This document shows positions 16,169-23,819 of a stretch of 28,391 bases of DNA, one piece after another. Origin of the DNA: Bog-473 sp035947875. GTDB taxonomy: Bacteria > Actinomycetota > Acidimicrobiia > Acidimicrobiales > RAAP-2. Positions within the stretch are counted from its first letter, which is position 1. The number at the start of each line of letters is the position of its first letter. The notes beneath the pieces were generated by a model. The model was not told the DNA's origin, did no database searches, and saw nothing but the letters and a program-made list of their open reading frames with translations. The stretch lies in NCBI GenBank assembly GCA_035947875.1, contig DASZJQ010000073.1, positions 1 through 28,391 on the forward strand, written 5' to 3'. Position numbers and translations under genes: made by a program.

Positions 16169-17610
16169 GAGACCAACCCGCCTGTATTGAGGTTGAGCCC
16201 ATCGTCCGACTTCGAGCGGTGCACCACCTGGAATTCGGTGAACTCGGCCAGGCCCCACGGGCCGTTCTCCAGGCCAATGCCACTCCATTTGAAGCCACCG
16301 AAGGGCTGCGAAGGTGACAAGGCCAGGTGGGTGTTGACCCAGGCGGTGCCGCACTCGAGCTGGGCCGCCACCGCAGAGGCTCGTTCCGGGTCGGCACTCC
16401 ACACCGAGCCCGAGAGCCCGAAGTGGGTGGCGTTGGCCCGATCGATGGCATCGCCCTCGTTGCGATAGGAGATGACCGGGAGTGCGGGACCGAACTGCTC
16501 CTCGTCCACGATGCGGGTGCCGTCCGAGATGCCGGCCAGGATGGTCGGCTCGAAGAAGTAGCCGGGACGATCCATGGCATGACCACCCGTCACGGCCCGC
16601 GCGCCTTGGGAGACCGCGTCGGCGACCAGTTCCTTGACCCGCTCGTACTGCGGCTCGTTGTTGATGGGACCCAACTTGGCCCCCTCCTCGGTCCCCTCGC
16701 CCACCTTGATCGCTTTGGCGTACCCGGCCAGCGACTCGACCACATCGTCGTACATCGCTTCGGGCACGTAGACGCGCTTGATGGCCGAGCACACTTGGCC
16801 GTTGTTGTTGAAGGCGCCGGCGAAGATCGCTTTGGCCACGCTGGCCGGATCGGCGTCATCGAGGACGATGGCGGGATCGTTGCCGCCCAACTCCAACGTC
16901 ACCCGCTTGAGATCCGGGGCGGCCGACATGGCGACCTTCTTGCCGGTTTCGATCGACCCGGTGAAGCTGATCTTGCGGGGTACCGGGTGGCTCGTCATCC
17001 AGGCGCCCAACTCGTCGCCACCGCTGACCACGTTGAGCACGCCGGGAGGCAGGACGTCACGCAGCAACTCCCCCACCTTGAGGGTGGTCAGCGGCGTGAA
17101 CGGCGACGGTTTGAGGACCATGGTGTTGCCGGCCAGAAGTGCCGGAGCGATCTTCCAGAAGGCCAGGGTGAGCGGGAAGTTCCACGGCGTGATGGCGGCC
17201 ACGACGCCCAGAGGGCGGCGGGCCACTTCGACGAACGCCTCCGCGTCGTCCTGGATGATCTGGGGAGGTGTCTCCAGATTGGCGAAGTACTGGCACCAGA
17301 TGGCGGCGGCGAAGACCTCGATGCCGGCATCGCCCAGCGGCTTGCCCTGCTCCGATGTCAAGAGGGGGGCCAAGTCCGCCGTTGAGGCCAGCAGCACATC
17401 GGCCACCGCGAGCAGTGCCGCCCGGCGAGCCGCCTCGTCGCTCTTCCAGTCACGGGCTGCTTTGGCGGCGGCGTCGAAGGCGGCATCGAGTTGCTGCGGG
17501 CTGCACTCGGGAGCCTGGGCGAACACCTCACCGGTGGCCGGATTCTTCACTCCGAACGACTCTCCGGCCGGGACCGTGTCGCCCCCGATGGTCATCACGC
17601 TGTCAGTCAT
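16165..17610 (-). CDS. NAD(P)-dependent aldehyde dehydrogenase
   Basis: This 481-residue protein uses the ATG at 17610 after GAAGGGG; frames from 17628 only add six residues. All catalytic features are present: PWNFPLTLAFWKIAPALLAG (oxyanion Asn144), VLKPSPFTP (Lys167), the general base Glu240 in TLELGG, nucleophile Cys274 in NNGQVCSA, and EEQFGP (Glu371). Length and motifs fit the broad ALDH family, near betaine/aminobutyraldehyde- and lactaldehyde-type members. It oxidises an aldehyde to an acid with NAD(P)+. Beside it are a TetR gene on the same strand (82-nt gap) and, divergently, an amine oxidase whose product would be an aldehyde. This suggests amine breakdown to a carboxylic acid. Confidence 0.95.
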   Translation of the reverse strand: MTDSVMTIGGDTVPAGESFGVKNPATGEVFAQAPECSPQQLDAAFDAAAKAARDWKSDEAARRAALLAVADVLLASTADLAPLLTSEQGKPLGDAGIEVFAAAIWCQYFANLETPPQIIQDDAEAFVEVARRPLGVVAAITPWNFPLTLAFWKIAPALLAGNTMVLKPSPFTPLTTLKVGELLRDVLPPGVLNVVSGGDELGAWMTSHPVPRKISFTGSIETGKKVAMSAAPDLKRVTLELGGNDPAIVLDDADPASVAKAIFAGAFNNNGQVCSAIKRVYVPEAMYDDVVESLAGYAKAIKVGEGTEEGAKLGPINNEPQYERVKELVADAVSQGARAVTGGHAMDRPGYFFEPTILAGISDGTRIVDEEQFGPALPVISYRNEGDAIDRANATHFGLSGSVWSADPERASAVAAQLECGTAWVNTHLALSPSQPFGGFKWSGIGLENGPWGLAEFTEFQVVHRSKSDDGLNLNTGGLVS

Positions 17611-17692
17611 GGCGGACCCCTTCATCAATCACTTGTGGCGGACTCTCCTGCCATCCTCCCAGAACGGTGGGCCCGACTCAACGAGAAGCGGA

Positions 17693-18301
17693 TCAGGCGA
17701 AGAGCTTGTCGAGGAAGGCCTCCACGCTGGAGCTCACGCGACGCTGGAGGGCGCCGTCCTCGGGTGACACCGCGATCAGGAGCGCCCCTTCATTGAGCAA
17801 TCCCAGCATCAGGCTGGCGGTGATCGGCGGATCTCCCGGCACGTCGATGCCCTCTGCCCCGGCCAATCGAAATACTTCTTCGAGGAGGGGCACGCACGAC
17901 GCGGCGTCCAGGGCACGGCATGTCGCCACGCCCAGGACCGCTGGGGCGTCGGCCAAGATCCGGGCCACGGTCGGATCGGCGCAGGCCTCCATGTAGGCCA
18001 GACAGCCCCGACGGAGCTGGTCGCGCACACCCGAGCCCTCCCGGGCGGCGGCCACCACCCGCGCCACCAATTCCTCCTCGAGTTGATCGACCACGGCCGC
18101 CGCCACCGCGGTCTTGGAGGTGAAATGGTGGTACAACGCCCCGCGGGTGACACCGGCCCGCTCGGCGATCTCGTCCCGGCCGGTCTCGGCGAAACCCTTC
18201 TCGGCGAAGAGCTGCCGGGCCGCCGAGAGCAGTGCCGTCCGAGTCCGGGCCGATCGGACAACCTGGGTCTCCCGGGTTTTGACCCCTACCGCTTCGACCA
18301 C
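17693..18301 (-). CDS. TetR-family transcriptional regulator
   Basis: This 202-residue protein starts with GTG after the strong ribosome site AAGAGGAGGA. The N-terminal helix-turn-helix (residues about 20-66) reads RTALLSAARQLFAEKGFAET, then EIAERAGVTRGALYHHFTSK, with all usual TetR positions. The C-terminal ligand-binding domain is helical and ends with SSSVEAFLDKLFA. TetR proteins repress until a ligand binds. A palindrome at 18318-18338 lies in the gap to the divergent amine oxidase gene. The gene is followed by the aldehyde dehydrogenase on the same strand, so it probably controls both directions. An amine or aldehyde is the likely inducer by inference. Confidence 0.93.
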   Translation of the reverse strand: MVEAVGVKTRETQVVRSARTRTALLSAARQLFAEKGFAETGRDEIAERAGVTRGALYHHFTSKTAVAAAVVDQLEEELVARVVAAAREGSGVRDQLRRGCLAYMEACADPTVARILADAPAVLGVATCRALDAASCVPLLEEVFRLAGAEGIDVPGDPPITASLMLGLLNEGALLIAVSPEDGALQRRVSSSVEAFLDKLFA

Positions 18302-18315
18302 CGAGGCTCCTCCTC

Positions 18316-18344
18316 TTACATGCGGGCAGCACGCATGTTACTCT
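18316..18344 (+). promoter_or_regulatory. TetR operator inside the amine oxidase promoter
   Basis: ACATGCG (18318-18324), a 7-nt spacer, and CGCATGT (18332-18338) form a perfect inverted repeat, typical in size for a TetR dimer site. The amine oxidase promoter elements TTACAT (18316-18321) and TACTCT (18339-18344) are 17 nt apart, so the palindrome fills the spacer exactly. Repression by occlusion is the simplest reading. The tetR ribosome site begins 18318 and below, so the operator also lies at the tetR 5' end. Confidence 0.75.
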
Positions 18345-18368
18345 CAGGGCGAACCGAGGGGGTCCCCG

Positions 18369-19745
18369 ATGCCGCAACCGCCCAGCCAGACCCGGATCGA
18401 AACCGAGGTCTGCGTCGTCGGGGGCGGACTGGCCGGCCTCACCGCGGCCCTTCGTCTCTCTCAGGCCGGGCGGTCCGTCGTAGTGCTCGAAGCCCGGGAC
18501 CGGGTGGGAGGACGGGTGTGGACGCGCACCGCTTCCAGCGGAGTGCCGGTCGACATGGGGGCGACCTTCATCGGCCCCGATCACGACCGGATGCACGCGC
18601 TGAGCAAGGAGATGGGCGTCACCACCTTCCGGACGTTCGTGGAGGGGGACAACGTCCTGGCCACGGGGGGCAGGGTGCGGCGCTATCGCGGCGACATCCC
18701 ACGGATCAGCCCCGTTGCGCTGCTGAGCGCGGCCCAGGCCATCTCCCGCATGAACGCCATGGCCAAGAATGTCCCTGTCGACGCTCCGTGGGAGGCGCCG
18801 AAGGCGTCCAAGTGGGACGCTCAGTCGGTCCGGGCCTGGCTCTCGAGGACGCACGTCCCCACCCGTCTGGCCCGTGACCTGATCGAGGCCACGGTGCGAG
18901 CCTGCTTTGCGTCCGACCTTTCCGAGGTGTCGCTGCTCAACTGGCTCTTCCTGGTCCGCTCGGCTGGCGGCGTCGAGGCGCTCATGTCCATCGAGGGCGG
19001 CTACCAACACGAGCAGTTCGACGGCGGGGTCCAGCTGATCCCCAATGCCATGGCGGTCGAGCTCGGAGAGTCGGTGGCCCTGTCGTCACCGGTCAGCGCG
19101 GTGACCCAACGCGGCGGCGTGGTCGAGGTGCAGGCGTCATCGACCGTCGTGACGGCGCGCCACGTCGTCCTGGCCCTGCCCCGCGCCCTGGCCGCCGGCA
19201 TCCGCTTCCAACCGCCTTTGCCGGCCGACCACGCGCTGCTGATCCATCAAATGCCGGCCGGCACCGAGCTCAAGACGGTGGCCATCTACGACGAGCCCTT
19301 CTGGCGCGACGAAGGGATTTCGGGGGCCACAGTGGCCACCGACGACGACGTTGAGGTCACGCTCGACACCTCGCAACCCGGCCATAGCCAAGGCGTCATG
19401 GCCACATACGCCGCCGGACCCCGAGCACGCAAGCTGGCCCGGATGAGCCGGCAGGACCGCTTCGCCCATGTCCTCGACATGCTGCGCCACCGGCTGGGAC
19501 CGAAGGCGGCTGCGCCCTTGGAAATCCTCGAGCAGAACTGGGCCGAGGAGCCGTGGACGCGGGGCTGCTCGATGGGGCACTTCCCCACCGGAGTGCTCAC
19601 CCAGTACGGCCGCCTCTTGCGCCAGCCCGTGGGGCGCATGCACTGGGCCGGCACCGAGACGGCGGCCACGTCCTATGGCTCCATGGACGGAGCCGTGCGC
19701 TCGGGTGAGCGGGCGGCCGAAGAGATTCTGCAGCAAGCGGGTTAG
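18369..19745 (+). CDS. Flavin-containing monoamine oxidase-like amine oxidase
   Basis: This 458-residue protein uses the ATG at 18369 after GAGGGGG. The N-terminal FAD fold is CVVGGGLAGLTAALRLSQAG (glycines 18-20), with Glu41 in LEARDRVGGRVW. MAO-family signatures follow: GGYQHEQFDGGVQLIPNAMA, VVLALPRALAAGIRF, and the C-terminal TGVLTQYGRLLRQPVGRM then WAGTETAATSYGSMDGAV. Cys400, in the RGCSMGHFPTG stretch, aligns with the human MAO cysteine that binds FAD covalently. It oxidises a primary amine to an aldehyde, with H2O2 and ammonia formed. Length is normal for bacterial putrescine- or tyramine-type oxidases. The neighbouring aldehyde dehydrogenase could use the product, and the TetR operator controls the promoter. 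Confidence 0.9.
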   Translation: MPQPPSQTRIETEVCVVGGGLAGLTAALRLSQAGRSVVVLEARDRVGGRVWTRTASSGVPVDMGATFIGPDHDRMHALSKEMGVTTFRTFVEGDNVLATGGRVRRYRGDIPRISPVALLSAAQAISRMNAMAKNVPVDAPWEAPKASKWDAQSVRAWLSRTHVPTRLARDLIEATVRACFASDLSEVSLLNWLFLVRSAGGVEALMSIEGGYQHEQFDGGVQLIPNAMAVELGESVALSSPVSAVTQRGGVVEVQASSTVVTARHVVLALPRALAAGIRFQPPLPADHALLIHQMPAGTELKTVAIYDEPFWRDEGISGATVATDDDVEVTLDTSQPGHSQGVMATYAAGPRARKLARMSRQDRFAHVLDMLRHRLGPKAAAPLEILEQNWAEEPWTRGCSMGHFPTGVLTQYGRLLRQPVGRMHWAGTETAATSYGSMDGAVRSGERAAEEILQQAG

Positions 19746-19776
19746 GTCGCTCAGGTCCCTTCCGTCCGGTCTCTCC

Positions 19777-22350
19777 TCACTCAGACCGCAACATCAACGC
19801 TGTCGGTGTGCGGGCGGCGATACGGGCCGGGATGGCGGCGACGATGTTGGCCAGGACCAGTGCGCCGAGGGCGACCAGGGCCACCCACAAGACCGGCACC
19901 GTGGGCTCGGGCACCGCGTAGATCTGGCGGGCGAACAGGTCCCAGAGCCATCGCCCCAGAATGACGCCGACCGGGACGCCGAGCACGACGCCCACCGCGG
20001 CCGAGACGGACGCGTGCCACGCCACGGCGGAGGCCAGCTGGCGCTGGGTGAAGCCCAGGGTCTTCAACAGGGCGAGGTCGCGACGTCGTCTCCGGACCGA
20101 CGCGGCCAAGGTCAGCGCCAACGCGGCCACCGCACCCAGGGCAAGGCCCGCCACGAGCAGTGCCGGCACCGCGCCGACGGTGCGGTAGTTCACGATCTCC
20201 GCCGGGCGCTGAACGCCTTGCACGACGATGGTATTGCCGACTCCGGCGCCCTGGGGGACCGCGGCAAAGTCCCTATTGGCGGCGTCGGCCATGCGTTGCA
20301 GGTTGGCCCGACCGGCGGCCGAAGAGACGCCGGGGCGCAGCCGCACCAGGGCGAGGCTCGGCCCGTTGAGAGTCGGATACTGGCTGTTCGACAGAATCGC
20401 GGCCGGCAGGACGTTGAGGGGGATCAGTGCCCCGGTGCCCATGGATGTGTGGTCCGAGACGACGCTGGCAAAGCCCACGGCGGGCATGGTGGCCGTACCC
20501 ACGACGGAGAGCGGGGTCGGTGGAATGTAGACGGGGGAATCCTTCGGAGACCCGTAGGTCAACACCACGGTGTCACCCAGTCGCTTGTGCAGCTGGGCCA
20601 TCGTCGCGGCGCCGAGCACGATCTGGTGCGTCTGGTCGAGGGCATGTCCGGAGAGGATGGGCGGCGTGACCGAGGCACCCTTGACCCCGAAGATGACCGG
20701 GACGTTCTGGCCGTCGATCTCGACATCGAGATAATTGATGCCTGTCGCCGCGGCCACGTCGGGGTCGTGCTGGAGGGCGGTGAGGGTCTGGGGCGGGACG
20801 CCGGCACTGCCGGCGCCGACCTGGTTGAGCATGTAGGTCCAGTTCCACCCGTAGAGGGCGGGGTGCTTCACCAGGGTCTGCAGGCTGCTCCCGAAGGTGA
20901 GGGTGGCCACGACCAGCGCCACCGCCAGCGCGGTCCCGACCAGGGCCGAGCGCACCGGTACGGCGGTGCGGCCACGCCCCGACTCGAGGGCCATGCGTAC
21001 TCCGACCACGCCGGGCGCGGGGAGGCCCGCCGCGGCCACGGTCTGCACCACTCTCGAAGCGGTCGGTGGGGCAAGTCGGACCCGCTGGGCCACACGATGG
21101 GGCGCGGCGCGGTAGGCAAATGCAACCGCGAGCGCACCGAGACCGCCGATCAGGACCAGGAGCCCGATCCCGAGAACCATCCAGTCAGCGGAGAAACCCT
21201 TCGTGGGATAGACCTGACGGACCGGGCCGAGGGGCGCGATGGGTGAGATGGCGACCGCGATCAATGCGGCGAGCAATGACCCGAGCACAACGGCACCGAG
21301 AATTCCGACCAGCCCGTCCGCCGTGGTGGTGGCCGGATCGGCCCCGAGGGCACGAAGGACCGTCAGCTCCTCGGTGGCTTCGCGCAAGCGGCGCGCGATG
21401 GCTTGCGTCGCGATGAGCAGGACGGCCAGGAGGGCGACGGCTCCGAACATACCGAGCGCGATGGCTATCGGTTTCACCGCCCGATCCGCTTTCGCCGCCA
21501 CGGGCGCGGTGGCATGCAAGGTGAGCTGTGTACCTGGCGGTACCAGGTGAGCCAGCTCGCGTTCCACCCTTGGGACGTCTGCGCCGCTGTCCACCCGGAT
21601 GCTGTAGGTGGCGGCGGATGAGAAAGAACCCCTCGCGCTGGTCAGCGCCTCCCGGGCCAGCGCCGGAGTGAAGACGCTGAACGTCGGGAACCGGTCGATG
21701 TCGTCCTCGACGATCTGGGAGTTGAAGGCGACGAGGCCCACCAGCTTGGCTTCGACACGGATCGTGGGCACGACGCTCGGCGTGCCGAACCCCGAAAGCT
21801 GTTGTTGGAGGTTGGTGTAGAGGCCGTAGGGGATGACCTGGCCCACGTGGACGCCGAACAACTGTGCCGCCTCTGCCGTCATGACGAACTCGTCGGGCCG
21901 AGCGGGGTCAGCCATCCGCCCTTGGGTCACCGTGACGCGGTCCTGGTCGAAAAAGATTCCGTTCACGCTGGCGACCGGATACACCTTCCCCAGGGAGCCG
22001 AGAAGGGGAGCACCGTCGGCGGCCAACGGAACGGCGTTGAGCAAGACCCCCACGTCGACCCGATGGACATGAGGGAGGTGAGCGATCCCCTTGGTTATGT
22101 CGGGGGCGTGGTTCGGTCCCGAGCCCGGGGTGACCGCTGCGCCCAGGATCGACACGGTGAAGGCCGACGGATTGGTGCTGGCCAAGAAGGTGGAAAAGGA
22201 CGACTGCGTACGGCGGGCCGCGGCAAACCCCCCCATGGACAGCCCGCCGACCAGCCCGATGAGGAGGACGAGCGACAGGTAGCCGCCCCACCGGTGGCTG
22301 AAAGTGGCCCGGAAGCGGTACCAGGAGACGCCGAGCGCCTCTCTCCTCAT
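19777..22350 (-). CDS. FtsX-like ABC transporter permease (paralogue 1)
   Basis: This 857-residue protein uses the ATG at 22350; a longer frame to 22596 adds a proline-rich tail with no membrane character. TM1 (about residues 23-42, with YLSLVLLIGLVGGLSMGG) is followed by the motif AARRTQSSFSTFLASTNP, a large ectodomain, and a three-helix block near residues 370-490 with IARRLREATEELTVLRALGA. A further TM precedes a second ectodomain, and three C-terminal TMs surround RRRRRDLALLKTLGFTQRQL. This is the MacB/FtsX-type permease repeat. Such proteins need a cytoplasmic ATPase partner, which is absent from the window. It is divergent from a NarL-type regulator gene and is paralogous to the permease at 23820-26366. 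Confidence 0.9.
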   Translation of the reverse strand: MRREALGVSWYRFRATFSHRWGGYLSLVLLIGLVGGLSMGGFAAARRTQSSFSTFLASTNPSAFTVSILGAAVTPGSGPNHAPDITKGIAHLPHVHRVDVGVLLNAVPLAADGAPLLGSLGKVYPVASVNGIFFDQDRVTVTQGRMADPARPDEFVMTAEAAQLFGVHVGQVIPYGLYTNLQQQLSGFGTPSVVPTIRVEAKLVGLVAFNSQIVEDDIDRFPTFSVFTPALAREALTSARGSFSSAATYSIRVDSGADVPRVERELAHLVPPGTQLTLHATAPVAAKADRAVKPIAIALGMFGAVALLAVLLIATQAIARRLREATEELTVLRALGADPATTTADGLVGILGAVVLGSLLAALIAVAISPIAPLGPVRQVYPTKGFSADWMVLGIGLLVLIGGLGALAVAFAYRAAPHRVAQRVRLAPPTASRVVQTVAAAGLPAPGVVGVRMALESGRGRTAVPVRSALVGTALAVALVVATLTFGSSLQTLVKHPALYGWNWTYMLNQVGAGSAGVPPQTLTALQHDPDVAAATGINYLDVEIDGQNVPVIFGVKGASVTPPILSGHALDQTHQIVLGAATMAQLHKRLGDTVVLTYGSPKDSPVYIPPTPLSVVGTATMPAVGFASVVSDHTSMGTGALIPLNVLPAAILSNSQYPTLNGPSLALVRLRPGVSSAAGRANLQRMADAANRDFAAVPQGAGVGNTIVVQGVQRPAEIVNYRTVGAVPALLVAGLALGAVAALALTLAASVRRRRRDLALLKTLGFTQRQLASAVAWHASVSAAVGVVLGVPVGVILGRWLWDLFARQIYAVPEPTVPVLWVALVALGALVLANIVAAIPARIAARTPTALMLRSE

Positions 22351-22684
22351 CCTGGTGCCCCCAGAGGCGGGCGCGTCACTTCCGTCACCACACCTCCCAC
22401 GAGCTGTCGCCCTCCCTACCTCGCCCGGGGACATCTTGGCTGGAAGCGAAGGCACGGCCAAGGGTGGCAGCATCCGCCCCGACCTGGTACCAGCACCACG
22501 GAGCGGCGAACCGGACCGTCCGACGTTCGGGAAGGCATGAGCAACCGCTTCAGCCATCCCCACGGGGAGAGGTGAATTCGGCGGCAGACGCCACACCTCG
22601 TGGCCTGTTCTGGCCGAAATCAGACACGCTGGCGCAGGTCACGGCCGGTGGAGCCGGGTCTGTCGCGCTACCGTAACGACACCA
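22351..22684. other. Divergent regulatory gap between permease 1 and the regulator gene
   Basis: About 334 nt separate the two divergent genes. No convincing gene is seen on either strand; the apparent N-terminal extension of the permease frame here is proline/glycine-rich and lacks a ribosome site. A -10 box for the regulator lies near 22669. Regulator binding sites are likely but none could be identified by eye. Confidence 0.5.
22669..22674 (+). promoter_or_regulatory. -10 box upstream of the NarL-type regulator
   Basis: TACCGT fits TANNNT and is 10 nt upstream of the ATG at 22685, giving a leader of only a few bases. No good ribosome site precedes the ATG. Confidence 0.35.
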
Positions 22685-23359
22685 ATGGCAACAATTCGGG
22701 TCGCACTGGCGGAGGACAATGTCCTGCTCCGGGAGGGAATCTCCCGGATCATCGACGCGGACCAGGACTTCGACCTCGTGGGCACCGCCTGCGACCTGCC
22801 GCAACTGCTGTCCCTCATTGAAAAGGAATCCCCGGACGTCGTGGTGACGGACATCCGGATGCCCCCGACGGGCACCGATGAGGGCATCCAAGCCGCCTCG
22901 TGGCTACGGGAGCACCGGCCGCAGGTCGGGGTGGTGGTGCTCAGCCAGTTCAAGGCCCCGGCCTATGCGTTGGCGCTGCTGGAGACCGGGTCGGCCGGCC
23001 GCGCCTATTTGCTGAAGGAGCGAGTGGCCGGGGCCGACGAATTGGCCCAAGCCATTCGCACCGTCGCCCAGGCCGGTTCGATGATTGATCCCCTGGTGGT
23101 CGATGAACTGATTCAAGCGCGCTCGTCGCGACGAACATCAGACTTGTCGTGGCTGACCCCTCGCGAATCGGAAATTCTGGGCGAGATGGCCACCGGGAAG
23201 AGCAACGCGGCCATCGCATCTGCGCTGCAGGTGTCGGAGCGCGCGGTGGAGAAGCACACCAACTCGATTTTTTCCAAACTGGGGTTGTCCGAAGAGAAGG
23301 AAGTCAATCGGCGGGTCAAGGCCGTCCTGGTGTACTTGAGCGATCCTGGGGGAGGCTGA
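22685..23359 (+). CDS. NarL/LuxR-family response regulator
   Basis: This 224-residue protein has a receiver domain (Glu10/Asp11, phospho-acceptor Asp56 in VVTDIRMPP, Ser87, Lys111) and a C-terminal LuxR-type helix-turn-helix at about residues 154-215 (LTPRESEILGEMATGKSNAA, then IASALQVSERAVEKHTNSIF). All signature residues are present. It would be phosphorylated by a NarL-type histidine kinase; the kinase at 26504-28391 is of this class. The gene is followed 64 nt later by a stand-alone receiver gene on the same strand. Promoter and permease 1 are divergent, so permease 1 is a likely target. Confidence 0.95.
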   Translation: MATIRVALAEDNVLLREGISRIIDADQDFDLVGTACDLPQLLSLIEKESPDVVVTDIRMPPTGTDEGIQAASWLREHRPQVGVVVLSQFKAPAYALALLETGSAGRAYLLKERVAGADELAQAIRTVAQAGSMIDPLVVDELIQARSSRRTSDLSWLTPRESEILGEMATGKSNAAIASALQVSERAVEKHTNSIFSKLGLSEEKEVNRRVKAVLVYLSDPGGG

Positions 23360-23423
23360 CTCCACCTGGAGGAGGTGTGCCAGCACCACCGTGGCCTCTC
23401 CCCCTCCGTGCGATGATGCAGTT

Positions 23424-23816
23424 ATGAGTGCCCCGCTCACCGTGCTCGTCGTGGACGATCAAGCACCGTTTCGTTCTGCCATGAAGGCCGTGCTGCGCCG
23501 CACCACAGAGTTTGAGCTCGTCGGAGAAGCCGCCAACGGCTATGAAGCGGTCGCGCTGGCGGAGGAGCTCGACCCGGCGTTGGTCCTGATGGACATCAAC
23601 ATGCCCGAGATGAACGGGATCGAGGCAACCCGCCAATTGGTCGCCAAGCACCCTGGCGTCGTCGTGATCCTCTGCTCGACCTACGAGGCGGCCGATCTGC
23701 CTCCCGAAGTGGCCACCAGCGGCGCCCGGGCGTACCTCAACAAGGAGCACCTGGGAGCCGACTCGCTGAGGCGGCTCTGGGCGGAGCGTGACGCCGGCGC
23801 ATTCATCTCGGACTGA
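23424..23816 (+). CDS. Stand-alone receiver-domain protein
   Basis: This 130-residue protein consists of one receiver domain with no output domain. The acidic pair Asp11/Asp12, phospho-acceptor Asp57 (VLMDINMPEMNG), Ser85/Thr86 and Lys107 (YLNKEHLG) are all intact, so it should be phosphorylatable. The N-terminal half closely resembles NarL-type receivers. Such proteins act as phosphate sinks or by protein contact. It follows the full-length NarL-type regulator by 64 nt, a gap with a small hairpin (CACCT-GGAGG-AGGTG near 23363). Its stop lies 3 nt from the convergent permease 2 stop. The truncation may be natural or reflect loss of an HTH domain. Confidence 0.9.
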   Translation: MSAPLTVLVVDDQAPFRSAMKAVLRRTTEFELVGEAANGYEAVALAEELDPALVLMDINMPEMNGIEATRQLVAKHPGVVVILCSTYEAADLPPEVATSGARAYLNKEHLGADSLRRLWAERDAGAFISD

Positions 23817-23819
23817 GGC

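Noticed and set aside
19468..21246. Plus-strand frame of 592 codons
   Set aside because: It begins in another frame of the amine oxidase and continues antisense to permease 1; no family features.
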